DNA from: Pseudomonas sp. PSKL.D1 | Lineage (GTDB): Bacteria; Pseudomonadota; Gammaproteobacteria; Pseudomonadales; Pseudomonadaceae | Direction: 5' to 3' | DNA length: 64,000 bases | Assembly (NCBI RefSeq): GCF_028898945.1 | Contig: NZ_CP118607.1 | Coordinates: 3,272,001-3,336,000 of the forward strand | In this document: piece by piece, positions 18,020 to 25,140 of the stretch | Layout of the letters: each line of letters starts with the position of its first letter | Numbering within the stretch: the stretch's first letter is position 1 | Translations under genes and position numbers: made by a program | The notes under the pieces: generated by a model | What the model was told of the DNA's origin: nothing | Seen by the model: the letters and a program-made list of their open reading frames with translations, nothing else | Databases searched by the model: none

Positions 18020-19294
18020 TCAAAACCGGGGCTTGACGGCTTTCCAGTCCGGCCGATAACGCTGCATCTGCTTCACGTCATCGCGCTGACGAATGCCACA
18101 GCTCAGGTACTGGTCGTGCAGCTTGCCCAGCTGGTCATGGTCAAGCTCCACACCCAGGCCCGGTGCACGGGTAATGCGCACGCAACCATCGATGATCGGC
18201 AACTTGCCGCCTTTGATCACCTCTTCGTCCGGCTCCTGCCATGGATAATGGGTGTCGCAGGCGTAGTCCAGGTTCGGCACCGCCGCCGCCACGTGGGCCA
18301 TGGCCATCAGGCTGATGCCCAGGTGCGAGTTGGAATGCATGGACACGCCCAGGCCAAAGGTTTCGCACATTTTTGCCAGCGCTTGGGTGTCGCGCAGGCC
18401 GCCCCAGTAATGGTGGTCGGCCAGCACGATCTGCACGCTGTTCTGGGCAATGCTACGGCGTAGCTCGTCAAAGTCGGTGACTACCATGTTGGTCGCCAGC
18501 GGCAGGCCGGTGCGTTTGTGCAGCTCGGCCATGCCGCCCAGGCCCGGGGTGGGGTCTTCGTAGTACTGCAGGTCGTCACCCAGCAACTCAGCCATGCGCA
18601 CGGCGGTTTCCAGTGACCAGTTGCCGTTCGGGTCGATGCGCAGCGGCATCCCGGGGAACGCTTTCTTCAGCGCCTTGATGCACGACACCTCGTGCTCAGG
18701 CTCCAGGGCACCGGCCTTGAGCTTGATGCTCTGGAACCCATAGGCCTCGATCATGCGCCGCGCCTGGGCGACGATCTGCTCTTCGCTGATGGCCTCGCCC
18801 CAGTTGTCCGCTTTGTACGGCGAGTCGATGTGCTGGGCATACTTGAAGAACAGGTAGGCACTGAACGGGATCTGCTCGCGGATTGCGCCACCAAGCAGGT
18901 CCACCAGCGGCACGTTCAGCGCATGCGCCTGCAGGTCCAGAAACGCCACTTCAAAGGCCGAGTAGGCATTGCTCACCGCTTTGCTGGCATGGGAACCGGG
19001 CGCCAGTTCGGCACCGGCCAGGGTCGCGGGGCGGTGTGCGGCCACCGTGGCCTGCACAATGGCACGCAATTGGTTGAGGTTGAACGGGTCAAGCCCTATC
19101 AGCTGTTGCTGCACCGCTTGCTGGATGGCCAGCGCGGGCGCATCGCCGTAGCTCTCCCCCAGGCCAATATAGCCGGTATCACTTTCGATCTCGATGATCG
19201 AGCGCAGGGCGTAGGGTTCATGGATGCCGCTGGCATTGAGCAGCGGTGGGTCACGAAACGCAATGGGGGTGACGGTGACGCGGACAATTTTCAA
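18020..19294 (-). CDS. gudD: Glucarate dehydratase-family enolase-superfamily enzyme
   Basis: The 424-residue protein starts MKIVRVTVTPIAFRDPPLLN and shows the mandelate racemase/glucarate dehydratase plan: capping domain, KxK catalytic motif in QSIKLKAG, metal-binding Asp in LRIDPNGNW and YYEDPTPG, and the catalytic His region SMHSNSHLGIS. The family dehydrates D-glucarate (or L-idarate) to 5-keto-4-deoxyglucarate. The start codon is TTG with GGAG 7 nt upstream and overlaps the transporter stop (TTGA), so the two are coupled. The symbol is given by family and by the matching transporter; galactarate or a related aldarate is a possible alternative substrate. Confidence 0.85.
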   Translation of the reverse strand: MKIVRVTVTPIAFRDPPLLNASGIHEPYALRSIIEIESDTGYIGLGESYGDAPALAIQQAVQQQLIGLDPFNLNQLRAIVQATVAAHRPATLAGAELAPGSHASKAVSNAYSAFEVAFLDLQAHALNVPLVDLLGGAIREQIPFSAYLFFKYAQHIDSPYKADNWGEAISEEQIVAQARRMIEAYGFQSIKLKAGALEPEHEVSCIKALKKAFPGMPLRIDPNGNWSLETAVRMAELLGDDLQYYEDPTPGLGGMAELHKRTGLPLATNMVVTDFDELRRSIAQNSVQIVLADHHYWGGLRDTQALAKMCETFGLGVSMHSNSHLGISLMAMAHVAAAVPNLDYACDTHYPWQEPDEEVIKGGKLPIIDGCVRITRAPGLGVELDHDQLGKLHDQYLSCGIRQRDDVKQMQRYRPDWKAVKPRF

Positions 19295-20676
19295 GAGGCA
19301 GCTCCCTGTGGGCCGTTACGCATGGCGTGATGATGGGTTTCGGTGTTTGGGGCAACCTTGGCAATCGCCCGCCCCGGGGCGCCGCTGCGTGGCGTGGTGC
19401 GGGCCAGGAACACTGCCGCCGCCGCCAGCAGCGACGTTGCCGCCAGGCCGTACAACCCGCCCTCGATGGAACCGGTGGTTTGCTCAAGGAAGCCGAACGC
19501 AGTGGGTGCAACGAAGCCGCCGAGGTTGCCGATGGAGTTGATCAAGGCAATGACCGCCGCCGCGATCCGCGCATCCAGGTAGCCTTGGGGGATCGGCCAG
19601 AACAACGCCGAGGCGGCCTTGAAACCGATAGCGGCAAAGCAGATGGCAACGAAGGCAAACACTGGCCCCCCGGTGGTCGACATGAACATGCCAAACGCCG
19701 CAATCACCAGCATCAGCGCTACCCAGGCTTGCTGGTGCTTCCACTTGCTGGCCATGGCGGCGAACACGTACATCGCCACGATAGAGATCAACCACGGGAT
19801 CGAGTTGAACAGGCCGACCTCGAAGTCGCTGAGGCTGCCCATTTTCTTGATCATGCTCGGCAACCAGAAGGTCGCGCCGTAGATGGTCAGGGCAATGGAG
19901 AAGTAAATGAAGCAGAACAGGGCAATCTGCTTGTCGGCCAGCAACCTGAACATCGACGGCCGGCTGACCTGGTTCGCTTCGCGGGCTTTCTGCTCCAGCG
20001 CGATGGCCTCGATCAACGCATCCTGTTCGGCTTTGCTCAGCCACTTCGCCTCACGCGGGTGCGACTGCAACCAGAACCACACAAACCCGCACAGCACCAC
20101 CGAGGCAAAGCCTTCGATCAGGAACATCCACTGCCAGCCATGCAGGCTCAGGCCCTCGATGTGCAGCAACCCACCCGACACTGGGCCCGAGATGACCGAC
20201 GCTATGGCCGAGCCGCTGAGGAAGATGGCCATCGCCTTGCCGCGCTCGGCGGCCGGCAGCCACTGGGTGAAGTAATAGATGATGCCCGGGAAGAACCCGG
20301 CTTCGGCAGCACCCAAAATAAAGCGCAGCACATAGAAGCTGGTTTCGCCGCGCACGAACGCCATGGCCATCGCCGCCGCGCCCCAGGTGAACATGATGCG
20401 CGTCAGCCAGGCGCGGGCGCCATAGCGCTGCAACAGCATGTTCGAGGGCACTTCGAAGATCGCGTAGCCGATGAAGAACAGGCCGGCACCCAGCCCGTAG
20501 GCGGCCGCTCCAATACCCAGGTCGGTTTCCAGGTGGCTGCGCACGAAGCCGATGTTGACCCGGTCGATGTAGTTGACGATGAACATGATGACAAACAGCG
20601 GCAGCACATGGCGTTTGACCTTGGCGGCCGCCTGGGCGAGCACGGCAGGGTCTGACGCGGCGTTTGAGGTGTTCAA
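19291..20676 (-). CDS. MFS transporter, anion:cation symporter (glucarate/aldarate uptake type)
   Basis: This roughly 461-residue, 12-helix MFS protein has the NYIDRVNIGFVRSHLETDLG start and the FFIGYAIFEVPSNMLLQRYGAR loop typical of the ACS family (GudP, phthalate and tartrate permeases). I chose a TTG start at 20676, preceded by GGGAG with a 6-nt spacer; a GTG at 20712 has no visible site. It overlaps the dehydratase gene and probably imports its substrate. A divergent LysR regulator starts 107 bp away. The C-terminal tail is His-rich (ETHHHAM). Confidence 0.87.
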   Translation of the reverse strand: MNTSNAASDPAVLAQAAAKVKRHVLPLFVIMFIVNYIDRVNIGFVRSHLETDLGIGAAAYGLGAGLFFIGYAIFEVPSNMLLQRYGARAWLTRIMFTWGAAAMAMAFVRGETSFYVLRFILGAAEAGFFPGIIYYFTQWLPAAERGKAMAIFLSGSAIASVISGPVSGGLLHIEGLSLHGWQWMFLIEGFASVVLCGFVWFWLQSHPREAKWLSKAEQDALIEAIALEQKAREANQVSRPSMFRLLADKQIALFCFIYFSIALTIYGATFWLPSMIKKMGSLSDFEVGLFNSIPWLISIVAMYVFAAMASKWKHQQAWVALMLVIAAFGMFMSTTGGPVFAFVAICFAAIGFKAASALFWPIPQGYLDARIAAAVIALINSIGNLGGFVAPTAFGFLEQTTGSIEGGLYGLAATSLLAAAAVFLARTTPRSGAPGRAIAKVAPNTETHHHAMRNGPQGAAS

Positions 20677-20782
20677 GGTGGACTCCCGTTCTTTGTTTTT
20701 TTGGGGACGCACCGATCATGGACGCCAGGCATTGTTACTGTCTAATCTAACCTGGCATCGGATTGATATACGGATTGGATCA
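20677..20782. promoter_or_regulatory. Divergent promoter region, aldarate operon / LysR gene
   Basis: This short region separates two divergent genes. It contains AT-rich direct half-repeats (CGGATTGATATACGGATTGG near 20758-20777) that overlap the LysR start side. LysR proteins typically bind T-N11-A sites in such regions, so autoregulation plus control of the aldarate operon is likely but inferred. Confidence 0.45.
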
Positions 20783-21700
20783 ATGTTCGAACTCTCGCAA
20801 CTTCGCTGCTTCACTACCGTGGCCACGGAGCTGAACTTTCGCCGGGCGGCGGAGCGGCTCAACATGACCCAGCCGCCGCTCAGCCGGCAGATCCAGCTGC
20901 TGGAGCATGCGCTGGGGGTGGAACTGTTCACCCGCACCACGCGTACGGTTGCCCTGACCGCGGCAGGCCGGGCGTTCTTTATCGAGGCGCAGAACCTGCT
21001 GGAACGCGCTCAGCAGGCTGCCGTCAGCGCCAGGCGTTTTGCCCAGGGTGATATCGGCACGGTGAATGTCAGCTTTGTCGGCAGCGCCGTGTACGAGTTT
21101 TTGCCCAAGGTGATTGCCGAAGCCCGCCTGAAGCAGCCACAGGTGAAGATCGAACTGTCGGAGATGAACACCTACCAGCAGCATGAAGCGCTGCGTGCCC
21201 GCCGTGTCGACCTGGGCATCGTGCGGGCGCAGTTGCTGGAAACTGGCTACGCCAATGAATGCCTGGTGCGCGAGCCGTTCGTGCTTGCCGTGCACCGTAG
21301 CCACCCGCTGGCCCACGCAGGGGAGGTGTCCATCCAGGACCTGGATGCGCAGCCGTTTCTGATGTACGCCCACTCGGCCTACCCACCGTTCAACGAACTG
21401 CTCACCGGCAGGTTGCGCTCGGCACGGGTGGCGCCGCAGTTCGTGCAGTGGCTGGGGTCATCCCTGACCATTCTGGCGCTGGTCAATGCGGGGATGGGGC
21501 TGGCGTTGGTACCCCGCTGCGCCAGCAGCGTGGTGTTCAGGAATGTGGTGTTTCGCGAGATCGACCTGGGCGAAGGCGTGCTGAGCGAACTGCACCTGGT
21601 GTGGCACCAGGACAACGACAACCCGGCCTTCGCCATGTTGCTGGAGGGCATTCGCACGGCCGCCCGTGAAGGGTGGCCTGCCACAGGGTCATCACACTAA
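20783..21700 (+). CDS. LysR-family transcriptional regulator (aldarate operon)
   Basis: The start is the ATG at 20783 (MFELSQLRCFTTVATELNF). The 305-residue protein has a winged HTH at residues 1-60 (FRRAAERLNMTQPPLSRQIQLLE), then a linker helix and a two-lobed effector domain. An upstream in-frame extension would run through the divergent promoter and was discarded. Its position beside the dehydratase/MFS pair suggests it activates them in response to an aldarate or a breakdown product. Confidence 0.88.
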   Translation: MFELSQLRCFTTVATELNFRRAAERLNMTQPPLSRQIQLLEHALGVELFTRTTRTVALTAAGRAFFIEAQNLLERAQQAAVSARRFAQGDIGTVNVSFVGSAVYEFLPKVIAEARLKQPQVKIELSEMNTYQQHEALRARRVDLGIVRAQLLETGYANECLVREPFVLAVHRSHPLAHAGEVSIQDLDAQPFLMYAHSAYPPFNELLTGRLRSARVAPQFVQWLGSSLTILALVNAGMGLALVPRCASSVVFRNVVFREIDLGEGVLSELHLVWHQDNDNPAFAMLLEGIRTAAREGWPATGSSH

Positions 21701-21715
21701 ATGCAATACACGCAT
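21701..21715. promoter_or_regulatory. ATGC-N7-GCAT palindrome upstream of dehydrogenase gene
   Basis: The inverted repeat ATGC-AATACAC-GCAT starts directly after the LysR stop and lies in the AT-rich leader of the 2-hydroxyacid dehydrogenase gene. The same arms and spacing recur at 22812-22826 before the amine oxidase gene, suggesting a shared regulator. Confidence 0.4.
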
Positions 21716-21834
21716 AATACTTAACAATGTAAATCAGCAATACAAATAATTAACATAGAACCAAAAAGACTTTTACAGCGCTCATTCATGCGATTACGGT
21801 CTTAGCTTTCTGCCGTCATTCAGGGAAGAACCCC

Positions 21835-22779
21835 ATGAGCCATTCGATCATCGCCAGCCAGCTCGACTCCCAGGCCAACCAGACCCTGCGCGATCGGTTG
21901 GCGGACCACGAGGTCATCGACATCGCCCCCGGCCAGCTGACACTGGACGTGCCCGCCGACGTGTTCATCGTGCGCCCGATCAACGTGCGTGGCCAGCGCG
22001 TGGACACGCCGCCGCCCGGTTGGCCCTGGGGGCTTAAATGGGTGCAACTGGTGTCCTCGGGTATCGACTTCTACCCCGACTGGGTGTTTCGCGGCGCACC
22101 GGTCACCAGCGGCAAAGGTGCCAACGCCGAGTACGTGGCCGAGTTCGCGCTGGCCCTGGTGTTCGCGGCCGCCAAGCAGCTGCCGGGCCTTTGGGTCAAT
22201 AACGCCGACTGGCGCCTGACGGCGCTTGCGCCGGTGCATGGCCGCACCTTGGGCATCCTTGGTTTTGGCAGCATCGGCCAACACCTTGCGCGCAAGGCCG
22301 TGGCACTGGGCATGCGGGTGCTGGCCCTAAGCCGCCCCGGCCAGCCCATCGCCGAGGTGCCAGGGGTTGAACAGGCCGACGACTTGAGCGAGTTATTCGC
22401 CGGCAGCCACCACCTGGTACTGGCAGCGCCGCTCACCCCCGCCACCCGCGGGCTGATCAACCGCCAGGTGCTGGCTCATGCGCGCCCCGGGCTGCACCTG
22501 ATCAACATCGCGCGTGGCGGCCTGCTTGACCAGCAGGCCTTGCTCGAAGCGCTCGACAGTGGCCTGGTCGGCCGGGCCAGCCTGGATGTGACCGACCCCG
22601 AACCACTGCCCGCCGGGCACCCCTTGTACCACCACCCGCAGGTGTTCCTGTCGCCCCACACGTCGGCCATTTCCGAAGACGGCTACCCGGCGTTTCTCGA
22701 CGCCTTCATCACCAACTTCCACTGTTACCGCGAGCAGTTGCCCCTGGCCAATCTGGTCGATACTGACCGCGGCTACTGA
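21835..22779 (+). CDS. D-isomer-specific 2-hydroxyacid dehydrogenase
   Basis: The 314-residue protein has the NAD-binding GILGFGSIGQHLARKA motif at about 140-155, the substrate-binding Arg in NIARGGLLD, the Glu of DVTDPEPLP and the catalytic His in LSPHTSAIS. Family members reduce 2-oxo acids to D-2-hydroxy acids or the reverse; substrate cannot be fixed from sequence. It is preceded by 134 bp of AT-rich leader. It shares a palindrome with the amine oxidase operon, so it may reduce the 2-oxo acid that an amine or amino-acid oxidase releases. Confidence 0.85.
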   Translation: MSHSIIASQLDSQANQTLRDRLADHEVIDIAPGQLTLDVPADVFIVRPINVRGQRVDTPPPGWPWGLKWVQLVSSGIDFYPDWVFRGAPVTSGKGANAEYVAEFALALVFAAAKQLPGLWVNNADWRLTALAPVHGRTLGILGFGSIGQHLARKAVALGMRVLALSRPGQPIAEVPGVEQADDLSELFAGSHHLVLAAPLTPATRGLINRQVLAHARPGLHLINIARGGLLDQQALLEALDSGLVGRASLDVTDPEPLPAGHPLYHHPQVFLSPHTSAISEDGYPAFLDAFITNFHCYREQLPLANLVDTDRGY

Positions 22780-22808
22780 TCAGCGGAGTGCGTTTAACTG
22801 CCCTGATT

Positions 22809-22829
22809 AAAATGCGCATATTGCATTTT
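22809..22829. promoter_or_regulatory. Perfect palindrome upstream of the amine oxidase operon
   Basis: AAAATGC and GCATTTT arms flank a 7-nt centre. The core repeats the ATGC-N7-GCAT pattern seen at 21701. The 253-bp region 22780-23032 is AT-rich and otherwise empty, so it is probably promoter and leader. Confidence 0.5.
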
Positions 22830-23032
22830 GTGAATCAAACTACATTAGCTGCTTACATACTTAACTTATAAGAAAACAGACTTTCACTACTCACTGAAAG
22901 ACCATTAAGTTATGTAGACCGACCCCGACCTGGCGGAGGCAAATGGATTTGTGCCAACCGCCGCCGGGCCTCGCCATGCGTCCGCCCGCCCTGTTGCACA
23001 CATCCGAACCCACTATCCTCGGAGACTGCAAC

Positions 23033-24595
23033 ATGGGATTGTCCCGTAGAGACCTGATCGCCCGACTCGCTGCCATCGGCGGCTACTCGGCGGCACTCGG
23101 TGCGTTGGGGCAGAACGCCCTGGCCGCCACGTTCGAACCCCTGCAACTGGCCGCCAATGGCGGCAACGGCAAACGCGTGGTGATAGTCGGCGCTGGCATC
23201 TCAGGCCTGGTTTCGGCCTATGAACTGCGCAAAGCCGGCTTTTCGGTCACGGTGCTTGAAGCCCGCGAGCGCGTTGGCGGGCGGGTCTGGACCCTGCGTC
23301 AGGGCGACCGCATCGAACACAACGACGGCTCCACGCAAAGCGTCAAATTCGACCAGGGCCAGTTCTTCAATGCCGGCGCCGCGCGCCTGCCCAGCCACCA
23401 CCTGACCATCCTCGGCTACTGCCGCGAGCTGGGCGTCGAACTGCAGGTGCTGGTCAACAGCAGCCGCAACGCCCTCGCCCAGCCAAACCTGGCCCGCCCG
23501 CCGCTGCTGCTGCGCCAGGCCGTGAACGACACCCGCGGGCACTTCAGCGAACTGCTGGCACGCAGCGTCAACAGCAACAGCCTGGACGCAGAGCTTGATG
23601 CCGGGCAGCGCAAGGCCTTGCTGGATTTCCTCAAAGTGTATGGCGACCTCGACAGCCAACAGCAGTACCGCGGCTCGGTACGCGCCGGCTACACGCGCTT
23701 CGCCGGCGCCGGCGACCAAACGCCGATCCAGCGCCAGCCGGTGCCCCTGGACCAGTTGCTGGACAGCAACTTGCTGCTGCCATTGGTATTCGACGAAATC
23801 CCCGAGTTCTCCTCGACCATGTTCCAGCCGGTGGGCGGCATGGACCAGATCCCCAAGGCGTTCTACCGCCAGGTCAAGGACAGCGTGCGTCTAGGTGCAG
23901 AAGTACTGGGGGTGGAAACCAGCGAGCACGGCAGCAAGGTGGTGTGGCGTGACCGCAAGAGCGGCAAGCAACATGTCGAACATGCCGACTATGCCATCGT
24001 CACCCTGCCCTTGCCGCTTTTGGCGAAACTGCCTAACAACTTCAGCACAACGTTCAAACAGGCGATCGCCAGCGCTGAGGGCGACAAAGCCAACAAGGTG
24101 GCCTGGCAGGCGCCGCGGTTCTGGGAAACCGACTTTCAGATTTACGGCGGCCTCAGCTACATCAACCACGAGGCACGCACCCTCTGGTACCCCAGTGACC
24201 GCCTGAACAGCGCCCAAGGCGTACTGGTGGCCACCTACAACACCGGCGCTGTGGCCCAGCAGTTCGCCGCCAAACCGTTGGAAGCGCAGATTGACTCATC
24301 GCGCCAGGCCGTGGAGTCACTGCACCCGGGCCACAGCCACAAGCTGGCCCGGCCGGTGGTGGTGAACTGGTCGAAGATCCCGTTCAGCGAAGCACCGTGG
24401 ATTGTCCACGACGAAGTCGCCCAGCCCGGTTACGACCTGCTCAACCAGCCCCAAGGCCGCACATGGCTCGCCAGCGATGCCCTGGCCCATGGTGGGGTCG
24501 GTATCTGGCAGAACAGCGCCGCCGAATCCGCCCGCCGTGTGGTCGGCCTGATCGCTCGCCATGCCAGCCAGACCACCCGCGGCGCTGCCGCCTGA
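23033..24595 (+). CDS. Tat-exported FAD-dependent amine (amino-acid) oxidase
   Basis: The start at 23033 has CGGAG upstream. The 520-residue protein opens with a twin-arginine signal (MGLSRRDLIARLAAIGGYSA), followed at about 49 by the FAD motif VVIVGAGISGLVSAYELRKAG and the RVGGRVWTL segment of the flavin monoamine oxidase / L-amino-acid oxidase family. The C-terminal FAD contact region is GGVGIWQNSAAES. Such enzymes oxidise an amine to an imine with release of H2O2. The Tat signal predicts a folded periplasmic enzyme. The next gene encodes an exported RidA, a family known to hydrolyse reactive imines, which fits the chemistry. Confidence 0.87.
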   Translation: MGLSRRDLIARLAAIGGYSAALGALGQNALAATFEPLQLAANGGNGKRVVIVGAGISGLVSAYELRKAGFSVTVLEARERVGGRVWTLRQGDRIEHNDGSTQSVKFDQGQFFNAGAARLPSHHLTILGYCRELGVELQVLVNSSRNALAQPNLARPPLLLRQAVNDTRGHFSELLARSVNSNSLDAELDAGQRKALLDFLKVYGDLDSQQQYRGSVRAGYTRFAGAGDQTPIQRQPVPLDQLLDSNLLLPLVFDEIPEFSSTMFQPVGGMDQIPKAFYRQVKDSVRLGAEVLGVETSEHGSKVVWRDRKSGKQHVEHADYAIVTLPLPLLAKLPNNFSTTFKQAIASAEGDKANKVAWQAPRFWETDFQIYGGLSYINHEARTLWYPSDRLNSAQGVLVATYNTGAVAQQFAAKPLEAQIDSSRQAVESLHPGHSHKLARPVVVNWSKIPFSEAPWIVHDEVAQPGYDLLNQPQGRTWLASDALAHGGVGIWQNSAAESARRVVGLIARHASQTTRGAAA

Positions 24596-24612
24596 CCACA
24601 AGGATCATCTTC

Positions 24613-25107
24613 ATGCCTCGTCTTCTTCTGCTTGCCGGAGTGCTCATGTCCCTCACCCTCAATGCCCATGCCGACAGCATCAAGCGGGTGGCCCCGCCCG
24701 GCTCCAACTTCCCCATTTCGCAACTGGTCACGGTGCCGGCCGGCAGCCAGCTGACATTCATCAGCGGCACCCTGCCGGATGTGGCCGACCCCAAGGCCCC
24801 CAAAGGCAGCATCGCCGCCCTGGGCAATACCGAGACACAAACCCGCTCGGTACTCAACAAGCTGCGCACCGCACTGCGCAGCCAGGGCCTGGACCTGGGC
24901 GACATCGTCCAGCTGCGGGTGTTCCTGGTGGGTGACCCGGCCAACGGCGGCAACCTCGACTTCGCCGGGCTGCAAGCGGCCTACACGGAGTTTTTCGCCA
25001 CTGCCGACCAACCCCGCACGCCCACCCGCACCGCCTTGCAGGTGGTAGCGCTGCCGCTGCAGGGCGCGCTGGTGGAAATCGATGCCATCGCGGCCAAGGC
25101 GCCCTGA
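24613..25107 (+). CDS. Exported RidA-family imine/enamine deaminase
   Basis: The start at 24613 follows AAGGA. The 164-residue protein has a Sec signal peptide (LLLLAGVLMSLTLNAHA) before the RidA (YjgF/UK114) fold. The catalytic-type Arg is kept in the TPTRTALQVVALPLQGALVE segment, aligned by eye with Arg105 of E. coli RidA. RidA enzymes hydrolyse 2-imino acids to 2-oxo acids. It lies 17 bp after the oxidase gene and 33 bp before a TonB receptor gene. Most RidA proteins are cytosolic, so a periplasmic one paired with a Tat-exported oxidase is notable. Confidence 0.87.
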   Translation: MPRLLLLAGVLMSLTLNAHADSIKRVAPPGSNFPISQLVTVPAGSQLTFISGTLPDVADPKAPKGSIAALGNTETQTRSVLNKLRTALRSQGLDLGDIVQLRVFLVGDPANGGNLDFAGLQAAYTEFFATADQPRTPTRTALQVVALPLQGALVEIDAIAAKAP

Positions 25108-25140
25108 GCGCGCCACACCGCCCAACAAGGAACTGCGTGC

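Noticed and set aside
19327..20655. 442-codon plus-strand frame opposite the MFS gene
   Set aside because: His/Glu/Arg-rich shadow frame of a certain 12-helix transporter gene.
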